A stretch of 43,243 bases of DNA from Gnetum montanum (taxonomy: Eukaryota > Streptophyta > Gnetopsida > Gnetales > Gnetaceae): the NCBI GenBank assembly GCA_015680685.1, contig MNCI01009513.1, forward strand, positions 118,540-161,782. The letters run 5' to 3'. Positions within the stretch are counted from its first letter, which is position 1. Each line of letters opens with the position of its first letter. Below are positions 34,608 to 43,243 of the stretch, in pieces. The notes below the pieces were generated by a model. It was given only the letters and a program-made list of their open reading frames with translations, was not told the DNA's origin and made no database searches. Position numbers and translations under genes: made by a program.

Positions 34608-35446
34608 TGATGAGTGGCAAGGTACCCCTACACTCAACCATATGAATACGAGCATTCACGAACGATCAGGTCGAACTCCGCAGACGGACTAGTTGTGGTA
34701 TCTAGATAGTTACACGTTGATCAGAGTTTGCTGTCTTCCCACTTGGACTAGTATTTGCTTTATCACATATGGTTTAGTCCAGAGTGAGGTGTATGATGTG
34801 GTCCTAGACTAGTGCTACTCCTAGAGGCAATGGAAAATAACTTTGATTAAGCTAAGAGGGAATGGAAAAGAGAATCTACGCTAGCCTAAGTGCAATGAGC
34901 ATCTGTCCTTAATCATCTGTACACATCTTGGACCTCATGTACTACTGCTGGGATTACCAAGTGCATGCCCTAGGTACGCTACTGGGATACCAAGTAGTCA
35001 TAGTTAAATGCTCGTGATTAGGTCGTACTCATTCCACATTTAATAATAGGGACAGTAAAGGAGGGTAAGGAAACATTAATTAAGAAAACAATAAACAACA
35101 ATAACAATTAAGCAATTAAAACTAAGTGAATGCTACAATGATGAAGTAATCTCAATCTTTATTGCTAGTCATGTGTGTGTCCAAGTACATCACACTCGAA
35201 TAAAGGTTCCATACAATTACAATCATCACACTGCGGGCATGCATTAGGGAAGGGAAAGAATTAAACTAAAAGACTCTACTTCTACCTATTGACTCTTAAC
35301 TTCCTTTTCCTGTGCACCTAAATGTGTATTTATAGGCTCACACAGGAATCATGATATCATGTATCTGATTTCATTATTTAGGTCGTGATATCGCATACTC
35401 AATATTGTGGATTTGATATCAAAGCCTGATAAATCATGGTTCATCA
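34608..35446 (-). repeat. 3' LTR of the non-autonomous element (839 bp)
   Basis: It starts TGATGAAC and ends CTCATCA on the minus strand. TATA box at plus-strand 35327-35334; octamer array 35352-35421 with TGATATCA, TGATTTCA, TGATATCG, CAATATTG and TGATATCA (starts 35352, 35366, 35386, 35400, 35414), that is five sites. Motif pair at 34947-34961 and 34981-34994. It is highly similar to the LTR at 39071-39923. Confidence 0.9.
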
Positions 35447-35475
35447 TACCCCCATGATTGAATGAAAACTCGTCC
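35447..35475 (-). other. Polypurine tract of the non-autonomous element
   Basis: ATGGGGGTA on the minus strand directly precedes the TG of the 3' LTR. This is the usual place of the plus-strand primer. Confidence 0.6.
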
Positions 35476-35634
35476 TTGAGTCGAACAAAATGAGAACAAG
35501 CCCAATTGATTACACAGTGGGTAGGTATGGGATTATTGACTGACTAGGAATTTATTCATGCCATAGTGGAGAATTGAATAGAACAAAATTGGGACACAGA
35601 CACAAAATTACAAAATTACAAAATCTACTGGCAT

Positions 35635-38424
35635 TCATATGATTCGTGGTGATGATGGTTCCTCCATGGGTCGCTTCCCCTTATCTTGTGCTCCAAGTTT
35701 TGGAATTTGATGGCTTTGAAGGAGTGCCTGGAGCTTTTCCTCTTCAGTTCAAGGGTCCTGTGTCATCCATGCTAATGCTCCAATGTTTGATGGAGTCGGC
35801 ACCTTCCATGGACACGGTAGTTGCGGGAACATTTGATTTTCCTTGACATACCAGGCCGCAAACATCCGTCGTTCCTTCTTGTAGGCTTTGGCTTTATCTT
35901 TGTATTCTTAGTAATCTATAAGCCATCGAGCCAAGTTTGCTGTGACATATTTTTGTCCTTGGTAGTTGGTTTTGACGACCTCTAACTCAGAATTTGCCAC
36001 TTCTAATTTTTGCAGCATCTTCTTGTGCTCAACAAATTCTGTTTTATATTTTGTGTAGGTGGTAGCTACCTGCTTCTGCAGCTCTGTTCTCAAGTGTCTT
36101 GCTATTAACATGGCTAAATTGGCATATTGCAGGTTTGCCAATTCCATGTACTCTATAAGATCTTGTATCTACAAGTCCCAGCTTTTGAGTTCTACTTGGT
36201 GGGTAAATGCATAGGTATCCAATATGGCCCTCCAACCAATGTGTTAAGCACTGAAGGTGTTGATGTGGGCTTTGTCCATATGGATTTATTTTTCAATTAC
36301 TTGCTTATACATCCCCACCTAGTCCCTGAAGTGTTCTTTCAACTTTTCATGTCGCTTGGCCTCGTTTTTCCATGTGCTTATTTCAATTGCAGTCTTTTGA
36401 TAGATTGCGCATACCTCCATTCAAAGGGTTTGATTCTCTATAGCCAAGTGATTCATGTCCTGATTAACCTTGACTAACTATTCTCGTAATTGCTAAAAAT
36501 TTTCTTTGAGAACATTCTTTTGCTTTTCCATGGTGGTCAACTAGAGATTGTCTATGGCAAGCTATTTATTTTCTTCTTGCAAAGCTTTGAGTGCTTTGGC
36601 ATGCGCATATGTCTACTCTTGTGCCTTGGAAGCATCCTAGTCGGCCTTCTCTTTCTCCTTCATCACTCTTTTATTCTCTACCAATAATTTATTAAGTTGC
36701 TCTATCTTGAAAGACTCTAGCTGGTCTATGGGGATAAATTGAGATGGATCCCGCTGTGTAGCTTGTAGGGTGAAGAGCTTCTCTTGGAGTCTTTCCAACT
36801 CTACCTCTACATGCTTGACCCTGATCTTTGCCATGACCAGCTTTCCTTTGATGGAGATGAGGTCGGATTGAGTTGTTGTGACATCTTGCGGGATGTCAAA
36901 CAAGGACGTCATCACTTGTTCTATCTGCATCAATCAATCGAGAATATCCTCATGCTTCACAGGAGTCATTGAGGGATCGGCCAAAGTTTGAGCATTGCGT
37001 GCTCCCGTACGATCTACCGGTGGCACAATAGGAACATTGAATGATTCTTTTATGTGGTCTATAATCACTTCTGCGGCTCCCGCTGCATCTTGGTGCTACA
37101 TGACCACTACTGTGGTTCCTTCACCAGTTTCTAATTGCACTTGAAAGGATGCAATGTTTCTCGAGATCTGTTGTGACCAGTGTGACTCCCCTCCTTCTGT
37201 TTGGATTGACACCTCATCCCATGTGTGATCAATGGAGATTGTGGATCATACAATGTCATCGATGACCTAGAAGAGATTGGCATCATCACGACTTCCTTAG
37301 CTGACCGTCTTAGTGATGGCCTTGAGATGGCTCATCAACGATTGATAATCCTAAGGCAGTGGTGGCAGTTGGTCTTGCTGGCCTATGTTGGGCCCTGCTT
37401 CTTGTTGTTGACTAGGCCTTGTGCTTGGGAGTTGGCTAGGCCCTGCAGTTTGAGTTGCAGTGGGTTCCATTGTTTATTCTTATTTCGGCTCCAGTGTCTC
37501 ACGAGCACTTTTCCTTGGGGCTAGTAGCTTTAGCAATTTAGTAAATGAAGCATTTTGGGCTCTTCTAGGGACATCATTGGTGCACCCTAAAATTCCAGCA
37601 CATCGACACAACTTCCTGATGAGATAGGGGAAGAGCAATGCAAACTTTCCTATCTTGCATTCCTCAAACCACCTCAAATTCTCTATTAGATATAGATGGG
37701 GGAGGTTGGCATTAACCTTGCCCATCAATATCACAGTTCCTTTGGCCACATACATAGAGATTCTATTCAACCCTTTTTTTGGGAAGATGTGATAAGTACC
37801 AATCTTGAAATAGATCCTCTCTTCTAGGGTCAACTCTCCATATGCCTTGTTTTCCTTGCCATACGCCCTTTTCAACCAAATTTTTTGTGCATCATCATTA
37901 GAGCGAGTGGGCAGGTGAGCAACTTTTGGCCCTGTATTTGGAAGATTTAACACTTCTGAAATGGCTTTGGCAGAGAAATCTACAAACACACCACCAATAT
38001 CAACTGTGGCGCCTTCTTCTTTATTGTGCCAAAATTGGTATGTCTCTCCTAGGTACCAGGCATCACTTTCAGAGAGGATGGGCCATAATGGGAATCCTTT
38101 GAGTTGGTCCCTAACTACCTCAAAAGCAAACTCAATGAAAGGTCCAAAGTTGAGTTCCACGATCACAGCTGCTGACGTGGACCTTTTGTGGATTGCCTAA
38201 ACACACTCTGGGGACAACGTGAGATGTTGTCCCTATTTAGGTGCTTCAGTGACTCATCCTTTTGTCTGTCCTGATTGCACAGTAATAGGAGGCTCTTGGT
38301 GGATGTTGAATGATTGTGCCTCATGTTCTGCACATTCCTCAGGAGACGCCTAGCCTCTACCTCTCCTTGATCGTTTGGACGCACCTTGAGAGGGTCCTCC
38401 TTATTGTCTGTATTTAGGGGCCAT
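35635..38424 (-). pseudogene. Large decayed ORF (about 929 codons): plant mobile-type domain and coiled coil
   Basis: From ATG 38424 to a final TGA at 35635-35637 the minus strand stays in one frame for 2790 nt with about 26 internal stops and no frameshift that I could find. The N-terminus is basic (GASKRSRRGRG). The open part 38166-37483 (VDIGGVFVDFSAKAISEVLN, then LTLEERIYFKIGTYHIFPKK) recalls the plant 'putative transposon protein' domain often found in non-autonomous elements (family recall, not searched). A Gln/Pro-rich linker follows, then a long heptad-rich coiled coil (about 36930-35910, e.g. KVAK-like Leu/Glu/Lys runs), and a basic tail KLGAQDKGKRPMEE. No enzyme motif is seen. It may be a structural gag-like protein; this is inference. 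Confidence 0.75.
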
Positions 38425-38994
38425 TTGCAATCACACGAGGTCGAGTATTAGTAAGGTTGTTTACAAAATTTGACTTATACCCTTACTTCTTGCCTTTAAT
38501 GAATTTGTTTCTTGTTTAGTGTGATCTAGAGTTAGGAAATTTTTATGAAAATGTCCCCTAAGAGTTTTGATATTGGGCCCAATTTGATTAGGTGGCTCCA
38601 AAAATTAATTCTCATGGTATGAGTGAAGAGATAAAATTGATTTGGCAACATGTTTAATAGTTTTTATGGTCATTTACCCTTTATGATATCCTTTGGGTGA
38701 TGATAAATTTTGGAAAAATTATGCACAACTTGGAGTGTACCTTTCCCCCATGACTAAGCTGAACACTCCAGGTTCTGATAGGTTCAATTGGAATGGGAAT
38801 TAGAGTGTTAACGAGCAAGTTATGGATGTTTGAACGATAGGTGCGCAAGCTAGCAAGTTGGTGGAAGAAAATTTGAACAACTCCCCTCGCATGAACAATG
38901 TAAAATGATGTTGATGTGCATGGGAGGGAGGGGGGTCAATATATATAGTTTTTATCAACATGATATCACGTACCCGATAGCGCAGACCCGATAT
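38425..38994 (-). promoter_or_regulatory. Leader and promoter-like block upstream of the large ORF
   Basis: On the minus strand, octamers at 38989-38996, 38975-38982 and 38961-38968 (plus-strand CGATATAG, CGATAGCG, TGATATCA; 6-bp spacers) precede a TATATATA stretch (38940-38947) and a leader of about 515 nt. It looks like the upstream part of an LTR, but the R/U5 motifs (AATAAAGA, CTGGGATTACCAAG) do not follow. The same order occurs in the second copy at 3834-4625. Promoter activity is inferred. Confidence 0.45.
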
Positions 38995-39069
38995 AGTGTT
39001 GTAGTATAGTGGTGAGTATTCCCGCTTGTCACGCAGGTGACCCAGGTTCGATCCCCCGCAATGGCACCA
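38995..39069 (+). tRNA. tRNA-Asp(GTC)-like sequence with encoded CCA, fused to the LTR
   Basis: The 75-nt sequence matches plant tRNA-Asp(GTC) end to end, at about 66 of 75 positions by my alignment from memory. The A box (TAGTATAGTGG), the anticodon loop TTGTCAC with anticodon GTC, and the B box (GTTCGATCC) are intact. The acceptor, anticodon and T stems carry mismatches. CCA is encoded at 39067-39069, which nuclear tRNA genes lack, and only 1 nt separates it from the LTR end at 39071. It is best read as a DNA copy of the whole primer tRNA, with its last 18 nt serving as the primer-binding site. It is unlikely to be a functional tRNA gene. Confidence 0.8.
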
Positions 39070-39070
39070 A

Positions 39071-39923
39071 TGATGAGTGGCGAGGTACCCCTACACTCAA
39101 CCATATGAATATGAGCGTTCATGCATGATTTAGTCGAACTCCGTAGATAGACTAGTTGTGATATCTAGATAGTTACACGTTGATCGCAGTTCGTTGTCTT
39201 CCCACCTAGACTAGTATTTGCTTTGTCACGTATGGTTTAGTCCAGAGTAAGGTGTATGATGTGGTCCTAAACTAGTGCTACTCCTAGAGGTAATGGAAAA
39301 TAACTTTGATCAAGCTAAGAGGGAATGGGAGAGAGAATATAAGCTAGCCTAAGTGTGATGAGAATCTGTCCTTAATCATCCATACACATCTTGGACCTAG
39401 TGTGCTATTACTAGGATTACCAAGCACATGTCCTAGGTATGCTATTGGGATACCAAGTAGTCACACTTAAATGCTCATGATTAAGTTGTACTCATTCCAC
39501 ATTTAGAAACAAGGATAGTAAAGGAGGGTAAGGAAACATTAATTAAGAAAATAATAAATAACAATAATAATTAAGTAATTAAAACTAAGTGAATGCTACA
39601 ATGATGAAGTAATCTCGATCTTTATTGCCGGTCATGTGCGTGTCCAAGTACGTCACAGTCGAATAAAGGTTCTGTACAATTACAATCATCACACTGCAGG
39701 CATGCATTGGGGAAGGGAAAGAATTAAACTAAAAAACTCTACTTCTACCTACTGACTCTTAATTACCTTTTCCTGTGCACCCAAATGCATATTTATAGGC
39801 TCACACAGGAGTCACGATATCGTGTATCCAATATCATTATTTAGGTCGCGATATCACGTACTCAATATTGTGGATCCGATATTGCGGGTTTGATATCAGA
39901 GTCTAACAAATTATGTTACATCA
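39071..39923 (-). repeat. 5' LTR of the non-autonomous element (853 bp)
   Basis: Minus strand starts TGATGTAAC and ends CTCATCA. TATA box at plus-strand 39790-39797. Motif pair at 39411-39424 and 39444-39457. It is 14 bp longer than the 3' LTR, the length of one octamer-plus-spacer unit. Other differences from the 3' LTR are scattered substitutions, many of them CG to TG or CA. Confidence 0.9.
39815..39898 (-). promoter_or_regulatory. Six-site octamer array in the 5' LTR
   Basis: Octamers: CGATATCG (39815), CAATATCA (39829), CGATATCA (39849), CAATATTG (39863), CGATATTG (39877) and TGATATCA (39891). Spacers are 6, 12, 6, 6 and 6 bp. All are CGATATCG with the terminal CpGs kept or changed to TG or CA. 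It begins 18 bp from the TATA box. Confidence 0.65.
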
Positions 39924-42300
39924 AACATTGAGGTCCACAGGTGCATAGCCTAACCCCGAATCCATGTGAGGACTTGCTTGAGGTGGAGATGGGGTGCCTT
40001 GAATGATCTAGCTGATTGAACAAGAAATTATCGAATGTAATGGGGGTGCATCATGGTTCGCTATAGTGCTAATGTGAGATAGTGCTAAGGGTATAGGCAA
40101 TTTTTGTGGTGTTTGTGGTGTCAATGGGGTCAAGCATAGTTACAGGCGCTCGAGGGGACGGGTGTAGTTAAGCGTTTTAGTGAGGTGGATGGTGTCAATG
40201 TGCGAGGACCACCACCTAAGTGTAGTTTCAAGTGTGTTTACACAGTAAAATAGTGAAAAATGCAAATAAAGTGCAGAGAATGCAAAGGAACACAGAAAAT
40301 AAAGTGGAGAACCACCCCAAATGAGGTTAAGCATAGTCAACACCAAAAAGGAGGTTAGAAGATACATAATGTACAACAGGTATAGGTTGACAACGTAGTC
40401 ACAATCCCTTAGCTATCTGGCTATGAAGACTAGTGTTCTGCTAAGGCGTTTGCATCCGCTAGGTTGGCTACCATGGTGTACTATTGGATGCAGTGTTCTA
40501 CTAGGCTATGGTATTCTTTCCCTTTTTTTTTCTCTCTTACAAATGTTAAAGATGTGGATATTTATAGGTTTAGGGTTAGCAAGGAATGTGGGATGGCTAC
40601 CATGTGGTGGATGGGATGGCTAGGACTATGCTCAGCATAGTTACTATTCATGTGGTATGCTAATGGGGTTGATGGTGTTGCACTTTGCTATGCCCTATAG
40701 GACTTTGTGGGACTATGACTACATTGTCAATTGCATGTGTGTGCACCAAGAGGACTGCAAGGTACTTGAAAAATGAAACTTAGAGACTACACTTTGTGGG
40801 ACTACGCTCTCCATGCTCTTACATGGGGTCGAGCATAGTTACAATTTTGGGGCAAAAGGGGATACAAAAAAGAAGTATTTTGTCAACTACACTTGTCGAA
40901 GGTGAATTAACTACATTTTGAAGCTAAGCTAAGCATCATTACTATCCTGTGAAGGCCACTGGAGACTGTCCTTGCTAACTACACTCTTCTAAAAGGTGAC
41001 TACACTCTTGGTTGGGGGCGAGCGTAGTCCCAGGACTTGGCAAAACTTATAAAACTAGCTTTCCACTAACTACACTCTGGGAGACTATGCTCTCTATGCT
41101 TTGCAAAGGGGTTGAGCGTAGTTCCCACACTTTACCAAAATTTGCAGCTGGGATGCCATAGTCCAGATTTGGTGGTGTTTCATTGGCCCCTATTTGTTGA
41201 TGTCTAGAGGGGTGGCTTGAGAGACCTCGACAAAGAATAACAAAACACCATAGCGAACTTGGCACCAACATCACTCTTCTATGTGTGATTGGATGTTGCT
41301 GCACTATGCTCAAGAGTGTTGTGGATAGTGGTATGCTAGATGAGAAGTGGAAGTAACAGGTGTAGGTGATGTGCTGGGAATAAAAGGAAAGATGAGGTAC
41401 AAACGGGATGTTATGATGCAAGGACATCACAGTTGATGGTGAACATAGCACCAGAGTAGATTGCTCGTGAAAACGTTGACCTCTCATTGGAGTGCTTGTG
41501 AGAGAGTCAAGATGTAGGTTCAAGGCTGGGTCGGCTATGGAACTACTTTACTACTAGATTGCTTGGCAATGTACTTTTTCCCTTTGCCCCCCACTTTTTT
41601 TCTTGGGCGGGGTGATCCTTCTTTAGGCTCTACACATTACTAAATGCTTACTGTGAAGTGCTTCCTATCAAGTGAGTTACGTGTCACTAGATGGGCTTTG
41701 CTTTGTCATTGGTGAGACTTCATTACATCTATACAATAGGTGTTTCTTCCCCAAGATGACTTATGTTACATCTGCCTGGGCTTTGACTGGTGGACAAAGG
41801 ATCCCCATGGGATGACTCATGTTGCATCCAACTTGGGTTTAAAGCTTGATTTGAAGAGGATGTCATGTGGTCACAGCATGTGAGCATTAGACAGGCTTAC
41901 GATCCTTACTATGTAGGGAATGAAAGGGTATCAGGATGTAGGACTACATGTGAGTAGGCTCTAACAAGATAATAGGAATATGCACTCTTGATAGGTTTAG
42001 CTAGTCTAATCATGCATATTGGAGTGATGTGACAACTTTCTACTATGATGAGATGTACCTTTGTATGACTGCTTGGGGTTTTGTCCTACAAACACAACTC
42101 TAAGAAGATAAGAAAAGCACACAATGCATAAATGCAAATAGACTGCAAATGATAGAATATAGAAGGCCACATCAGTGACATAGGTTGCGTAGATTGCAAG
42201 TGCATTATTCTAGATATATAGTGTGCTCACTCGCTTGGTATAGAAGGAGAGTTGTAGTATGCTTGCTTGCTTGGTTGCAGAAGGATGAAAAAAGTTATTA
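39924..42300. other. Non-coding part of an older gypsy element, with octamer repeats
   Basis: No gene is supported. The stretch lies 3' of the integrase tail at 42690-43083 (minus). It contains a TATA-like CCTATAAATA on the minus strand (about 40560-40570), many copies of ACTACGCT-type octamers between 40133 and 41310, and a purine-rich tract on the minus strand at 41575-41610 that could be a polypurine tract. If so, 39924-41575 could be part of that element's LTR, interrupted by the non-autonomous element. Confidence 0.4.
40133..41310. repeat. Dispersed octamer ACTACGCT and its complement
   Basis: Forward copies (ACTACGCT, ACTATGCT, ACTACACT) start at 40625, 40787, 40801, 40887, 40978, 40999, 41069, 41084 and 41303. 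Complement copies (AGCGTAGT, AGCATAGT) start at 40133, 40330, 40634, 40832, 41021 and 41115. The pair at 40625-40641 forms a perfect 17-bp palindrome. Blocks 40787-40839 and 41069-41122 are similar over about 54 bp. Confidence 0.7.
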
Positions 42301-42326
42301 ACAACTGACTACAAACCTAATATATG

Positions 42327-42640
42327 ATCTTGGTAGACCATGGATTTATTAGTTTAAGGTCCTAGAAAACCACTGGACCTAGTTTAACATCCTGGTAGAC
42401 CATGTTATGCTAGTTTATAATCCTAGTAGACTACTCTGTGCTAGTTTAACATCTTAGTAGACATGCTATACCACTTTAGAGTCATGGAAGACTACTAGTT
42501 TAAAGTCATGGTGGACTACTAGTTTATAGTCTTAGCGGACGCATTATGCCAGTTTAACATCATGACCTAAGTACAAGTTGTGCTAGTTTATAGTCATAGT
42601 GGATCTCTATGCCAGTTTAACATCGTAGTGGGCAAGTGCT
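42327..42640. repeat. Minisatellite of about 31-bp units (10 units)
   Basis: The element AGTTTAAC or AGTTTATA (and variants) recurs at 42352, 42382, 42413, 42444, 42475, 42498, 42522, 42552, 42586 and 42615. Spacing is 30-34 bp with two shorter steps of 23-24 bp. Units often alternate between AGTTTAACATC and AGTTTATAGTC. Such arrays between pol and the 3' LTR are known in Tat/Ogre-like gypsy elements. Confidence 0.75.
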
Positions 42641-42689
42641 CACCTTGTTTCATTGATGTGCAGTGCTGCATGCTAGATATAGTATGACT

Positions 42690-43083
42690 TCAAGTGCGAA
42701 TGATTCACTGGAATGGCAGAGTTGTTTCCATCTTAATCAACAAGCTTGAATGCTCCATTGTCATAGGTCTTAGTGATCAGGAAAGGCCCTTCCCAATTAG
42801 TTGAGAATTTATCCATGGGTTTGTGAATGACCTTGAGGACTAGGTTCCCTCTCCTGATTGGGTGTTGATGCTGGTTGTGATGATGCTTTTGCTATTGCCT
42901 TTCTTAATACCATTCAATGCTATCAAGTGTACGCATGCACTCCTCCTCTATTGAGTCAAGATCTATCATTCTCAACTTCTTGTTCTGACCTTCATTGATG
43001 AAGTTCGAGAGGATTACCTGAAGTGATGGAACTTGTAATTCAAGTGGAAAAACTGCTTTAGATCCATAGACGAGGCTTGTTGA
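42690..43083 (-). pseudogene. Gypsy integrase C-terminal remnant
   Basis: On the minus strand: SLVYGSKAVFPLELQVPSLQ, then EGQNKKLRMIDLDSIEEE, then (42890-42740) IRRGNLVLKVIHKP and NWEGPFLITKTYDNGAFKLV. This is the end of a plant gypsy integrase with its G-P-F/Y module. Upstream, the match stops at about 43083, where AT-rich DNA begins, so the element is cut there. In-frame stops are present. Confidence 0.85.
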
Positions 43084-43243
43084 ACCCAAAAATTTGTTCA
43101 ATTTTAATAAGTATTTTTGTCAAACTTACGCATTTTAATTAATTTCATCCTATATTTCATATAGTTAATTGTTTATTTAACGATTATTTTATTTGTTTAT
43201 GTAAGTTGTAAATATTAGTTTATTATTATTTTATGATTAGTTA
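43084..43243. other. AT-rich end of the window
   Basis: Very A+T-rich sequence beyond the broken integrase; too short to identify. Confidence 0.4.

Larger units (their letters stand above)
34608..39923 (-). mobile_element. Complete non-autonomous LTR element with one large decayed ORF
   Basis: Minus-strand order: 5' LTR 39923-39071, tRNA-Asp complement 39069-38995, promoter-like block, ORF of about 929 codons (38424-35635), polypurine tract, 3' LTR 35446-34608. The flanks AACAC (34603-34607) and AACAT (39924-39928) look like a 5-bp target duplication with one change. There is no protease, RT or integrase, so it must have used enzymes from another element, likely a tRNA-Asp-primed gypsy with matching ends. 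It resembles the large-retrotransposon-derivative class. Confidence 0.85.

Noticed and set aside
35635-38424. Stop codon reassignment to Gln in the large ORF
   Set aside because: All three stop codons occur inside the frame and the plant gene nearby uses the standard code. Decay by C-to-T change explains it; any stop can arise from Gln, Arg or Trp codons by one transition, so the pattern is not evidence of recoding.
38995-39069. A working nuclear tRNA-Asp gene
   Set aside because: CCA is encoded and abuts an LTR, stems carry several mismatches, and no poly-T terminator follows; a reverse-transcribed primer copy fits better.
41047-41523. 158-codon minus-strand protein gene
   Set aside because: Low-complexity Ser/His/Leu composition, no domain, lies over the octamer repeats; probably chance.
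42327-42640. CRISPR-like array
   Set aside because: Units are degenerate, spacers are not unique and the context is a plant gypsy element; it is a minisatellite.

Overview
This is nuclear DNA from a large plant genome. It holds one intact intron-containing gene in a bed of old, nested retrotransposons. The plant assignment rests on the gene (a land-plant family related to Arabidopsis At4g04980), on gypsy elements primed by tRNA-Asp, on a copia element primed by tRNA-iMet, and on a plant-type LINE with a zf-RVT tail. The heavy load of decayed LTR elements would suit a conifer-sized genome, but that is an inference. The coding parts of all LTR elements carry stops or frameshifts. Only the plant gene and the 3' part of one LINE are open.

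Layout. 1-3833: 5' end of gypsy A (minus; LTR, primer-binding site, gag). 3834-4625: start of a non-autonomous element, a second copy of the one at 34.6-39.9 kb. 4626-7142: 3' part of an older gypsy (minus; integrase). 7143-about 13300: gypsy B (plus; LTR, gag, protease, RT, RNase H, integrase zinc domain). About 13300-18742: gypsy C (minus), joined tail to tail with B. 18743-19748: AT-rich, no gene seen. 19749-24287: copia element with two LTRs and near-identical 5-bp target duplications. 24765-29805: the At4g04980-like gene (minus, 12 exons, 1046 residues by my joining). 30955-32723: LINE with a 435-codon open frame, flanked by two identical 106-bp copies of its 3' end. 33180-33560: remnant of another LINE. 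33636-34514: LTR D. 34608-39923: a complete non-autonomous LTR element on the minus strand (LTRs of 839 and 853 bp, near-match target duplication) that carries one decayed frame of about 929 codons and no pol. 39924-43083: older gypsy DNA (integrase tail, tandem repeats, octamer array).

The most interesting signals lie in the LTRs. Five LTRs carry, 18-19 bp upstream of a TATA box, a row of palindromic 8-mers separated by 6 bp, so a 14-bp period. The core differs between families (CGATATCG, CGACGTCG, CGTCGACG) while the spacing plan is kept. Two copies of a similar block also stand in front of the 929-codon frame. In the non-autonomous element the 5' LTR is followed by a complement of an entire tRNA-Asp including its CCA end, where normally only about 18 nt are found.
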